From: a virus
Reading direction: 5' to 3' (one strand)
DNA: 64,000 nucleotides
Virus record (IMG/VR): IMGVR_UViG_3300035034_002381
Span: 64,001 to 128,000 of that record
Made by a program: the position numbers and the translations under genes. This document shows, piece after piece, positions 55,395-63,042 of the stretch. Under the pieces are notes generated by a model. The model did no database searches, was not told the origin of the DNA, and saw nothing but the letters and a program-made list of their open reading frames with translations. Within the stretch, counting starts at the first letter, position 1, and each line of letters opens with the position of its first letter.

Positions 55395-55831
55395 AACATA
55401 TAAAATCATATAAAGAAATTCTTAACGAGTCTATTAATTCTCGAGTACGTTCAAAAATTGTTAAGTTACTCAAGACTCAAGGAATTCAGCATAAAGTAGA
55501 TTATGAATATTCTGCTGGACATTTTTTGGTGCCTACTATAGAAGCAGCTGAAGATATTGCTGATGCGATCGGTGATAAATTTCATGTGACTATTTTAGAT
55601 AGAAAGGGTAAAGAAGGAAATACACTTGTAATGATAACTGAAGATGTTAATGAGGCTATCGATTATATGGAAATGGATTATAATTCAAGAAAAGAAATTC
55701 TTAAAAAAACCTTTCCAGATCTTATGGAAGATTCAGTAAAAGATTACGCTTTAAAAACATTTAAAGAATTACCGCCAGAAATGCAAAAAGAAATAGCTGA
55801 ACAATATAACGTAATACTAAAAGATCAATGA
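55391..55831 (+). CDS. Predicted internal head protein with capsid-targeting tag
   Basis: 146 residues beginning MKHIKSYKEILNE|S. The first half is a small alpha/beta unit (GHFLVPTIEAAEDIADAIGD then KFHVTILDR), the second half is helical (EILKKTFPDLMEDSVKDYAL KTFKELPPEMQKEIAEQYN, in two parts). Function unknown. It lies between two nucleotidyltransferase genes with ATGA overlaps at both ends. Confidence 0.6.
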   Translation: MKHIKSYKEILNESINSRVRSKIVKLLKTQGIQHKVDYEYSAGHFLVPTIEAAEDIADAIGDKFHVTILDRKGKEGNTLVMITEDVNEAIDYMEMDYNSRKEILKKTFPDLMEDSVKDYALKTFKELPPEMQKEIAEQYNVILKDQ

Positions 55832-56571
55832 AAAATTTTGTAAGTTTCTCAAACTTTGTTAATGAATCTCAAAAAGATACACAGGGAAATACACCTGTCA
55901 ATATTTTGATTGGTAGATTTGATCCCTTCCATATCGGGCATTATTCTGCTGCGAAAGAATTAGTTGATAAAAATGGCTATCCTGTAGTAATTGTTTCTGT
56001 TAGAGGAAAGGGAGATTTTGGAAAGGGTACAACAGTAAGTAAAGAACTTTTTGATAAAATGGTTTCAAAGCTTGTAAAGACTGTGCCATTTATTAACGGA
56101 CACATAGAAATAACTAATGTTTCTTTTGATAAACAATTGTTTGTGAATCTTAGACCTAAGTATGAACCTGTACTTTTAGGAGCAGGCGCAGACAGAATCA
56201 AAGGATATACTGCGCAAATGAATTCTTTCAGAGACAAAAAGGGCAATGTAATTAATATGCGCCAAGATTTTGATGTAGTTCAAACTTCACGAAAAGCAAG
56301 TGGCACTGAGGTCCGTGAAATAATTTCTAAAAAAGATAAAAAGAATTTCTTAAGATTAATGCCTAAAGAACTTCATAATTTTTGGGATGAACTGGTCAAA
56401 GAACTTAATGAGACAAAAAGACCATTATCTTACCATATTGATATATATGATAAGGCCATACAAAAATTGGTAGAAAGTAAGAAAAAAGATAACAAAACTA
56501 TTTCAACAATAGAAAGATTAATAGTGGAGAAGACTAAACTAATCCAAAATTATTCTGATCTTATTAAGTAA
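55828..56571 (+). CDS. NMN-adenylyltransferase-like enzyme with capsid-targeting tag
   Basis: 247 residues. The tag MKNFVSFSNFVNE|S is followed by a complete HxGH-type nucleotidyltransferase domain: LIGRFDPFHIGHYSAAKEL (HIGH at 35-38), a central loop with GAGADRIKGYT and the C-terminal ATP-site motif SGTEVR (157-162, the S-x-T-x2-R of NadM-like NMN adenylyltransferases). Family enzymes join a mononucleotide with ATP, most often NMN to NAD. In a phage head it would be delivered with the DNA to act before phage transcription; that is inference. The extra C-terminal part is helical (KKDNKTISTIERLIVEKTKL). Confidence 0.78.
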   Translation: MKNFVSFSNFVNESQKDTQGNTPVNILIGRFDPFHIGHYSAAKELVDKNGYPVVIVSVRGKGDFGKGTTVSKELFDKMVSKLVKTVPFINGHIEITNVSFDKQLFVNLRPKYEPVLLGAGADRIKGYTAQMNSFRDKKGNVINMRQDFDVVQTSRKASGTEVREIISKKDKKNFLRLMPKELHNFWDELVKELNETKRPLSYHIDIYDKAIQKLVESKKKDNKTISTIERLIVEKTKLIQNYSDLIK

Positions 56572-56576
56572 AAGAC

Positions 56577-58358
56577 ATGCCAGGAATAAAGAAATTAGAC
56601 AGAATTTATCAATCAGACGGATTGATCGAAGCTAAAAAACATTTAGAAGGTAACATAACGATTACTGAAAAATTGGATGCTCATAGATTTTCGTTTCAAG
56701 TAAATGAAGATAAAAAAGTTTCGTATTATAAGAAAAACGATAATCGTGAGATTTCTAAAATTGATCGGATTATTACTGATTTATATGAGCGAGCAATAGT
56801 TCATATCGAATCTTTACCTAAGTCTATTCTTAAAAACATTCCTAAAAATACGAGGTTTGGATTTTCATATTTTCCGAATCAGAAACCTCTTAGAATAAAA
56901 TATTCAAAAATTCCAGAAAGCAGATTAGTACTAACTGATATATCATCAAGATCTGATGTAGGTAAAGTCCGCAAGGTTTATGAAGATCAAAAATATTTAG
57001 ATAATTGGGCAGATATTCTTAAAGTTTCTAAGCCCCCAATAATTTTTCAGGGTGTACTTGAAGAAAATCAAAGAGATCATATTCTTAATCTTGTGAAGGG
57101 AACAGATTCTACTGTTGCGTTTTTCTCACAACATATCGAGGGAATATTTGAAAAAACATTTTCTGGCAATAACATTATTGAGGCGCTAGTTTTCAAAAAT
57201 AAAAATGGCTTAACTCAATTAAGGGATCCATCATATAAAATTTTTAATGAAGCTGCTCGACCTACAGTTAGTCGGGATTTTTATGACTTGACAATTATAC
57301 AAATTCAAGAATTCATGGAGAATTATGAATTCGGTATTTTTCGAGATAATCTTTCAGAAAATGAACGATATATCAATTTAATATCTGATGCATATAACAA
57401 ATTTATTGATGCCGATTTAATCGATGAAAATTTTAATCCTGAGTTTCTTAAACCTAATATTATTGGCACGCATGGTTGTTTAGGACGCAAATTTATCAGA
57501 AATAACGAAACTCTTCAAAAAATAAATAGATCAGCTTTAAACGAGGAACTATTTAAAGTATTTTTGATTAGTCTACATCGTAAAAAATCTCCTCATGGAT
57601 TATTGAATCAAAGCATAATCAACAGTTTTAATCAGACTATCGAAAAAATTCAAGAAAGTATAAGTGCAAATGATGGCGAGGGTCTTCTTTCGTATCATGA
57701 AACTATTAAAATTCTCGAGGGTAATAACGTTAAATTAGACGATCAACAACCTAATTATATCAAGGTAGTTTCTTCATTACAAAAATCATTCAATAAAGAA
57801 ATTAAACATAAAGAAATTGAGCCTTTACCTAAAGCTATATGTATTATTGGCAAATTCGATTTTATTACAAAAAAACATATAGATTTAATCGAAGGATTTT
57901 CGGCAGAAAATGTAATCATTGTCAATCTTTCTAAAAAGAAGTTGAAATTATCTAAAGAACTTTTTCAACTTGAGGATCGTGAGGTTGATAAAATACTTAA
58001 ATCTTTACAAGATGAAAACGATAACATTAAAGAAATTGTTAATTGTTCATATTATTCTCTTGAAAAGATTTTTTACAAAGTTAGAAAAGTGGGATATGAA
58101 CCGATTAATTTTTATGTAAATGAAAAATCAATTGCTAATTATTCGATTCAATATAATACGATCAAACATATTTTAGGTGATCGTTTAAAAATCTCAAAGG
58201 ATTTTGATATCTCTGGTTTTTCTATTGATGATAAGCGCACTATTTTCAGATCAATTGAAGATGATGATTATGTAAAATTTAAAGAAGTCTCACCTAAAAT
58301 TCTTAAGAACTTCTGGGAGATATATAAATCCAGATATAACATTTGGAAAAAAGAATAA
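56577..58358 (+). CDS. Ligase-fold protein fused to a degenerate adenylyltransferase domain
   Basis: 593 residues. N-terminal ITITEKLDAHRFSFQ (K32-L-D-A) resembles motif I of ligase-type nucleotidyltransferases, with possible later motifs NTRFGFSYF and NNIIEALVFKN. From about residue 415 to the end, the protein aligns in outline with the upstream NMN-adenylyltransferase-like gene: AICIIGKFDFITKKHIDLIE in place of the HxGH region, then KRTIFRSIEDDDYVKFKEVSPKILKNFWEIY versus EIISKKDKKNFLRLMPKELHNFWDELV. The HxGH motif is lost, so this second domain is probably inactive or binding-only. No tag. It is a fused paralogue of its neighbours. Confidence 0.6.
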   Translation: MPGIKKLDRIYQSDGLIEAKKHLEGNITITEKLDAHRFSFQVNEDKKVSYYKKNDNREISKIDRIITDLYERAIVHIESLPKSILKNIPKNTRFGFSYFPNQKPLRIKYSKIPESRLVLTDISSRSDVGKVRKVYEDQKYLDNWADILKVSKPPIIFQGVLEENQRDHILNLVKGTDSTVAFFSQHIEGIFEKTFSGNNIIEALVFKNKNGLTQLRDPSYKIFNEAARPTVSRDFYDLTIIQIQEFMENYEFGIFRDNLSENERYINLISDAYNKFIDADLIDENFNPEFLKPNIIGTHGCLGRKFIRNNETLQKINRSALNEELFKVFLISLHRKKSPHGLLNQSIINSFNQTIEKIQESISANDGEGLLSYHETIKILEGNNVKLDDQQPNYIKVVSSLQKSFNKEIKHKEIEPLPKAICIIGKFDFITKKHIDLIEGFSAENVIIVNLSKKKLKLSKELFQLEDREVDKILKSLQDENDNIKEIVNCSYYSLEKIFYKVRKVGYEPINFYVNEKSIANYSIQYNTIKHILGDRLKISKDFDISGFSIDDKRTIFRSIEDDDYVKFKEVSPKILKNFWEIYKSRYNIWKKE

Positions 58359-58364
58359 AAAAAC

Positions 58365-59315
58365 ATGAAAAATATTAGATCATTTCGAGAATTTGAAGCT
58401 TTAACCGAAGCTAAGAAATTTTATACTACAAAGGATATTGTAAAAATGGCAAAAAATGCTGGTGATATTGTCATAGATGCCAAATACGCAATTGAGGATT
58501 TGGGAGTAGCTTATGGAAATAAAGTACCATCAACTGAATTGGATAGAGTTTTGACTCAATATGATTTAGAATTAGAAGATTTAAATGAGGGTCGTAAAAA
58601 AATCCAACTTAAAAGAAAATATGGAGAACGTTCTGCAGTTACCGCCGGTAAGCGTGCACCTGTCAGAGATAGGATATTAGGAAAAATCGCTGAGTCTGAA
58701 GAAGGCAGAATGTCCAGAAGTTCATTACAAGCATTTATCGCATCCACAAACGAAGATTCAGGTAGAAAAACCACTTTTTCATGGGTCCGAAAAAACTCAC
58801 GATATTTTAAAACTGTTAAAGAATCTGGTACAACATACTATAAATTAAGTATGTATGGTAAGCGTGCACTAAAGCGCGGAAATCTTAATGAATCTGAATC
58901 TTTAAATGAAGGACAGTTTTCTTGGTTGACTCAAGATGGTGGGACTCAAATTGGAAGTGAAAGAAAAAATACTATAACCGTTTATATGTTTGATGACAAA
59001 GGAAATAAATGGGAAGAAAGAAGTTATGAGGGTTATGGAGAATTTGGTGGAAAAGATTATTTTGATCTTTTAGCTGAAATGAATGGTTATTCTCAAGAAG
59101 ATGCTAAAAGTAAAAGTCGTAAAATAGGCGAAGATCTTCGCGAAATAGGTATTGATCTAATGTATGATAAAGGTATTAAACCTAAAAATGGTGGTAAGGT
59201 ATTATTTCCAGCTTTAGTTTCAAATAAAAATTACAATTGGAAACGACACGATTTTACAAAACAACCCGAATACGATCCTAACCAAGGTTGGTATACTGAA
59301 GATTACGGTTGGTAA
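58365..59315 (+). CDS. Predicted internal head protein with tag and several internal protease sites
   Basis: 316 residues beginning MKNIRSFREFEALTE|A. Further L-x-E sites are LNE|G near residue 72, LNE|S near 175 and LNE|G near 182, dividing the protein into an N-terminal piece, a basic central piece (KKIQLKRKYGERSAVTAGKR, then a DNA-binding-type segment with FSWVRKNSRYFKTVKESG) and a C-terminal domain (TITVYMFDDKGNKWEERSYE). This is the layout of a polyprotein processed by a prohead protease. The basic middle part could bind packaged DNA. Confidence 0.6.
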   Translation: MKNIRSFREFEALTEAKKFYTTKDIVKMAKNAGDIVIDAKYAIEDLGVAYGNKVPSTELDRVLTQYDLELEDLNEGRKKIQLKRKYGERSAVTAGKRAPVRDRILGKIAESEEGRMSRSSLQAFIASTNEDSGRKTTFSWVRKNSRYFKTVKESGTTYYKLSMYGKRALKRGNLNESESLNEGQFSWLTQDGGTQIGSERKNTITVYMFDDKGNKWEERSYEGYGEFGGKDYFDLLAEMNGYSQEDAKSKSRKIGEDLREIGIDLMYDKGIKPKNGGKVLFPALVSNKNYNWKRHDFTKQPEYDPNQGWYTEDYGW

Positions 59316-59328
59316 AAAAACAAATATT

Positions 59329-59790
59329 ATGAAAAAATTTAATGAAACTGAAGCAAGTCCAGTAAATACTCCAGGTATGGGAAATGTTGTTCCAGGAGAA
59401 GTAGGATCTGGTGATGATTTTGGTGATGAAGAAGAAGAAGAAAAAGTTCGCCGAAAAAGACTTAAAAATCTTAGAACATTTGAAGAATTTGAAACAGCAG
59501 GTATCAACGAGGGTAGAACATATGAGGGACGGCCAATAACTCCTTCAATTTATACTACTGCTGATATTAGAAAACCTATCACTAAGAGATCACAGCTTAA
59601 AGATGGCATGAATGTTATGATATTAGACCATGGATTAAACCAATGGATAGCTTATATGAGATATATCGGATTTGAACAATTTATGCATAAATTTAATTCT
59701 GCTAGCCAATATGAAGACATGGTTTTCGATTATTCGACAGAAGAATTAGAAGATGCTATTAAGAATGGCGAGATTCTTATGATGAAATAA
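59329..59790 (+). CDS. Predicted head protein with internal tag segment
   Basis: 153 residues. The N-terminus MKKFNETEASPVNTPGMGNV with a following Gly/Asp/Glu-rich stretch (to about residue 40) is of a kind seen in phage head-associated proteins. From residue 43 on comes KRLKNLRTFEEFETAGINE|G, a full tag pattern inside the protein, and then a compact C-terminal domain (KDGMNVMILDHGLNQWIAYM). Either an upstream leader has been added to a tagged gene, or cleavage at INE|G frees the C-terminal domain. Confidence 0.55.
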   Translation: MKKFNETEASPVNTPGMGNVVPGEVGSGDDFGDEEEEEKVRRKRLKNLRTFEEFETAGINEGRTYEGRPITPSIYTTADIRKPITKRSQLKDGMNVMILDHGLNQWIAYMRYIGFEQFMHKFNSASQYEDMVFDYSTEELEDAIKNGEILMMK

Positions 59791-59808
59791 TAAATTCAGT
59801 TAAAAATT

Positions 59809-59840
59809 AAAGGGATAGAGATTAGGTTCTTTATCCCTTT
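59809..59840 (+). terminator. Stem-loop terminator
   Basis: Inverted repeat aaagggata (59809-59817) and tatcccttt (59832-59840) with a 14-base loop, directly after the long plus-strand gene block, ending in a short T-rich stretch. Likely an intrinsic terminator; the pairing is exact over 9 bases. Confidence 0.6.
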
Positions 59841-59846
59841 CTATGT

Positions 59847-59870
59847 TTAATCTAGTGATCATTAGATTAA
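59847..59870. promoter_or_regulatory. Dyad symmetry element, candidate operator
   Basis: Arms ttaatcta and tagattaa flank an 8-base centre containing GATC. The dyad lies in the 223-base gene-free region before the dUTPase gene, just after the terminator. It could be an operator for the next operon or a second hairpin. The rest of the region is AT-rich, with a TTGACA at about 59935 that may mark a -35-like box. Confidence 0.35.
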
Positions 59871-60013
59871 CTTTCTACTATTAGATAATAATATACCTAT
59901 CCATTTTTAAATAATGTCTTAGATTGAATCTATTGACATATTTTGTTATTCATATGTAAAACTTTTATCAAAAAATCTAATAAAAAAATTTAAATCACAA
60001 AAAAGTAAAATTT

Positions 60014-60481
60014 ATGGCAAACACAGATAATGAATGTAAAGATCTAGAGATAAAAGATTTTTACGAACAATCAAAAACACATCTTGCAGATATTATGGAA
60101 CATCAAAAGGAGATGCAAGAAAAAACGTATAATATCGATTTTTCCGAGATGACTATTCGAGAAATTATGGATTTCTGGTTAGTTAATATTCATGCATTAA
60201 ATGATGAAATTCATGAAATGGTTGATGCTCTTGGTGGAATTAAAGACGGTTCAGGAAACGCTGTTTGGAAATATTGGAAAAAGGACCATTTCCGTTATGC
60301 AAACATGACTATAAATGATTTATCAGAAAATGATAAGAAGGAACTTTTTATGGAATGGGTAGACGGTCTACATTTTTTCATGAATTTTCCAGCATCAATT
60401 GGTCTTGACGCAAAAACTGCATACAATTATTATTTTGCAAAAGCCGAAGAAAACAAACGCAGACAAAAAGACGGATATTAA
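60014..60481 (+). CDS. All-alpha dUTPase (dimeric dUTPase-like NTP pyrophosphatase)
   Basis: 155 residues, helical. The metal-binding pattern is visible as EIHE (65-68) and EWVD (114-117), the E-x2-E and E-x2-D of all-alpha dUTP pyrophosphatases. The C-terminus AYNYYFAKAEENKRRQKDGY matches the conserved K..N..RQ..GY end of that family. It hydrolyses dUTP to dUMP, preventing uracil in DNA and feeding dTMP synthesis. Its neighbours are the DNA polymerase fragment and ribonucleotide reductase genes. Confidence 0.8.
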   Translation: MANTDNECKDLEIKDFYEQSKTHLADIMEHQKEMQEKTYNIDFSEMTIREIMDFWLVNIHALNDEIHEMVDALGGIKDGSGNAVWKYWKKDHFRYANMTINDLSENDKKELFMEWVDGLHFFMNFPASIGLDAKTAYNYYFAKAEENKRRQKDGY

Positions 60482-60484
60482 AAT

Positions 60485-61876
60485 ATGATAGTAGATATTT
60501 CTCAAGAATTAGGAAAGTTAGAAGTCTCTTATATCGGTGAAGAAGGTGAACTTAGACTTTTACAATTAGATATTCCAGCCAGCGAACAGTATATTTGGGA
60601 TTATGTAAATCCTTCGCAGCGCAAAGATCCAAATTTTAAAAGCTGGGATAATAAACCAGTAAAGAAAACCAAAAGTAAATTTCTTAACAAATATAGGATT
60701 CAGGAATTTCTTTTGAATCAACCTAAACACATAAAGGATAAGTTATATGCAAAACATTTACCTAAAATGTTTTTCTGTGATATTGAAACTGAGGTAACAG
60801 ATGATGGATTCCCAGAACCCAAACAAGCAAAAAACGCAGTTACAGCAATAGCGTTTTCAACAGGAAATAAAATCATTGCTTTGGGTACAAAGAAATTAAC
60901 AACCAATGAAATTCTTGGAATTAAAGAAAAAATTAATGTTTATTTCAAAGATTTCAGATCCGAAATAGATTTTAATTATCTTTATTTCGAAACAGAATTT
61001 GATATGCTTTATTCTTTTATGGGTAAAGCAACTCATAAAATGCCGTTAATTACAGGATGGAATTTTATACGATTTGACTGGGAATATTTATTGAATCGTT
61101 GTAAAAGATTAAATATTGATCCAGCAATATCATCACCTAGAAATGAACTTACGTATAAGAACTTACCATTACATAGAATTATAGTCGATTACTTAGAAAT
61201 TTATAAAAAGTGGGATAAAAGTATTGACGTTAAGGAAAACAATAGTCTTAACTTCGTGTCACAAGAAGTTCTAGGTATTAAAAAGATTAATTATTCTGGT
61301 AGTCTTCAAGATTTATATGAACAAGATTTCGCAAAGTATATTTATTATAATGCTGTTGATACTTATCTGGTTCAATTAATTCACGAAAAACTACAGACTA
61401 TTCAAACATTTTTTACTTTAGGAATTTTAACAGGCGTCGAATTACAAAAAGTTTATTCGCCAATTAATATGGCAGAAACAGCGATGCTGGCCGAATTCTA
61501 TAAGCGTGGATGTATTTTTCCTAGGGTTAAAAAATCTAATGATAACGAGAAAAAGGGTTATAAGGGTGCATTTGTATTTAAACCCAAACCTGATATGTAT
61601 GAATGGATAGCTGCGTTTGACTTTGCATCACTATATCCTTCTATTATGAGACAGTTTAACATTTCTCCAGAGAATTATATCAAAAACATAGAACCAGGAG
61701 AAGAAATAGAAGCAGGTCAAGTAGTAACTAAATCTGGAGCTGTGTTCGATGATACTGAAGATAGTGTTTTCAGAACTGTTCTTACTGAATATTATGCAAA
61801 AAGAAAGGAAGCTAAAAGTGAAATGTTTGCCATTGAACAGGAAATTGATTTCTTAAAAAAATATATACATCAATAA
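60485..61876 (+). CDS. 43: DNA polymerase family B (gp43-like), N-terminal part only
   Basis: 463 residues. The 3'-5' exonuclease domain is complete: FCDIETE (Exo I, 97-103), GWNFIRFDWEYL (Exo II) and YYNAVDTYLV (Exo III). Palm motif A is DFASLYPSIM (from about 379). The frame ends at 463 (AIEQEIDFLKKYIHQ), inside the fingers region and before motifs B (K-x3-N-S-x-Y-G) and C (D-T-D). The fingers and rest of the palm and thumb are not encoded downstream, where a stem-loop, a terminator and nrdB follow. So the polymerase is split, with the C-terminal part elsewhere, or it is broken. Split gp43 genes are known in some T4-like phages. Confidence 0.85.
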   Translation: MIVDISQELGKLEVSYIGEEGELRLLQLDIPASEQYIWDYVNPSQRKDPNFKSWDNKPVKKTKSKFLNKYRIQEFLLNQPKHIKDKLYAKHLPKMFFCDIETEVTDDGFPEPKQAKNAVTAIAFSTGNKIIALGTKKLTTNEILGIKEKINVYFKDFRSEIDFNYLYFETEFDMLYSFMGKATHKMPLITGWNFIRFDWEYLLNRCKRLNIDPAISSPRNELTYKNLPLHRIIVDYLEIYKKWDKSIDVKENNSLNFVSQEVLGIKKINYSGSLQDLYEQDFAKYIYYNAVDTYLVQLIHEKLQTIQTFFTLGILTGVELQKVYSPINMAETAMLAEFYKRGCIFPRVKKSNDNEKKGYKGAFVFKPKPDMYEWIAAFDFASLYPSIMRQFNISPENYIKNIEPGEEIEAGQVVTKSGAVFDDTEDSVFRTVLTEYYAKRKEAKSEMFAIEQEIDFLKKYIHQ

Positions 61877-61897
61877 AATAATTATTTATTATCTATG

Positions 61898-61952
61898 AAA
61901 CAATGCCTCTACAATCCAAATATCAACAACACGATTAAAGACTGCATTGTTT
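61898..61952 (+). other. Stem-loop after the polymerase fragment
   Basis: A perfect 9-base inverted repeat, aaacaatgc (61898-61906) and gcattgttt (61944-61952), with a 37-base loop and then ttcctttttta. It may be a terminator-like RNA structure or a trace of an insertion where the polymerase gene was cut. A 39-codon open frame on the minus strand also covers it; I give that no weight. Confidence 0.3.
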
Positions 61953-62011
61953 TCCTTTTTTATTCTTGGTCCACCTAAGAATAATTTACAATTTTTTCCA
62001 AAGATTTTTCA

Positions 62012-62040
62012 GGATTCTAATTTAGAATCCTTAAATTTTT
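62012..62040 (+). terminator. Rho-independent-type terminator before nrdB
   Basis: Perfect hairpin ggattctaa (62012-62020), a single t, ttagaatcc (62022-62030), followed by ttaaattttt. It closes the dUTPase-polymerase unit and confirms that the polymerase gene ends here at transcript level. Confidence 0.65.
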
Positions 62041-62061
62041 AAGCTCAAAAATAAGAAATTT

Positions 62062-63042
62062 ATGTCAGATATTTTTACTAAACGAGATTCTTATAAGCCC
62101 TTCGAATTCGGGTATATTACTAATCCTTTAATTAACGCAATGTGGTCAGGTCACTGGACTCACAATGAATTTACTTTTCGGAGTGACGTCCAAGATTTCA
62201 AAACACAATTAACAATAGAAGAACAACAGGTAATTAAAAGATCTGTATTATTAACATCACAGGTCGAAGTAGCAGTCAAATCTTACTGGTCAAATATTGG
62301 TAAATTAATTCCTAAACCTGAAGTTGCAGACATGGGTGCAGTCTTTGGTGGAGTCGAGGTCATCCATTCAAGAGCTTACAGTGAAATTTTAAGTAAATTA
62401 GGATTTGAAGACGAATTTGATGAGTTATTCAAAGAACCAGTTGTTGTAGGTCGGGTTAATTATTTGAACAAATATTTAAATAAGGTATACAAAAAGGATC
62501 ATAAAAACATTACTTATTCATTAATACTTTTTACATTATTTACAGAATATTGCGCATTATTTTCGCAATTTTATATTATTCTTGGTTTCAATAGATTCAG
62601 AGCAATTTTTAAAGATATTGCTAACGTTGTACAATATACATCAAAGGAAGAAAACCTTCATGCAGAAGGTGGTATAGCTTTGGTAAACGCTATTCGTAGT
62701 GATCATCCAGAGATTTTCGACGCCGAGTTCAATGCAAGAATTCAAGAAGAAGTCCAAGAAGCATTTATAGCAGAATCGCAGTTAATAGACTGGATGCTGC
62801 AAGATTACAGTAACGAATTTCTTTCAAAAGAAATATTAAAAGGATATGTTCAAAGACGGTTGAATGATTGTCTGTTAAAATTAGGATTCAATAAAGTTTT
62901 CAATGTTAACGAAGAAATCATTCAAAAAACTAATTGGATGGAAGAAGAAGTATATGCTTCTGCAATGACAGACTTTTTTCATAAAAAACCTATTGACTAT
63001 TCTAAAAATTCAAAATCATATGACACAAATGAATTATTCTAA
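62062..63042 (+). CDS. nrdB: Ribonucleotide reductase class I small subunit
   Basis: 326 residues. The di-iron ligands are visible: E69 in TSQVEVAVKSYW, E99 and H102 in GGVEVIHSRAY, then later LFTEYCALFSQF and KEENLHAEGG. The radical tyrosine Y106 is present in HSRAY. The subunit makes the tyrosyl radical needed by NrdA to reduce ribonucleotides to deoxyribonucleotides for phage DNA synthesis. Its end overlaps the nrdA start by 23 bases, so the two are coupled. The order nrdB-nrdA is reversed from E. coli. Confidence 0.93.
   Translation: MSDIFTKRDSYKPFEFGYITNPLINAMWSGHWTHNEFTFRSDVQDFKTQLTIEEQQVIKRSVLLTSQVEVAVKSYWSNIGKLIPKPEVADMGAVFGGVEVIHSRAYSEILSKLGFEDEFDELFKEPVVVGRVNYLNKYLNKVYKKDHKNITYSLILFTLFTEYCALFSQFYIILGFNRFRAIFKDIANVVQYTSKEENLHAEGGIALVNAIRSDHPEIFDAEFNARIQEEVQEAFIAESQLIDWMLQDYSNEFLSKEILKGYVQRRLNDCLLKLGFNKVFNVNEEIIQKTNWMEEEVYASAMTDFFHKKPIDYSKNSKSYDTNELF

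Noticed and set aside
1227-59520. The shared N-terminal tag as a secretion signal
   Set aside because: It lacks a continuous hydrophobic core and contains regularly spaced Lys and Glu; it fits the T4 capsid tag much better.
61890-62010. Minus-strand 39-codon frame (GGPRIKKENNAVFNRVVDIW)
   Set aside because: Reads plausibly but has no start codon and no partner; it overlaps a stem-loop and is too short to support as a gene or gene remnant.
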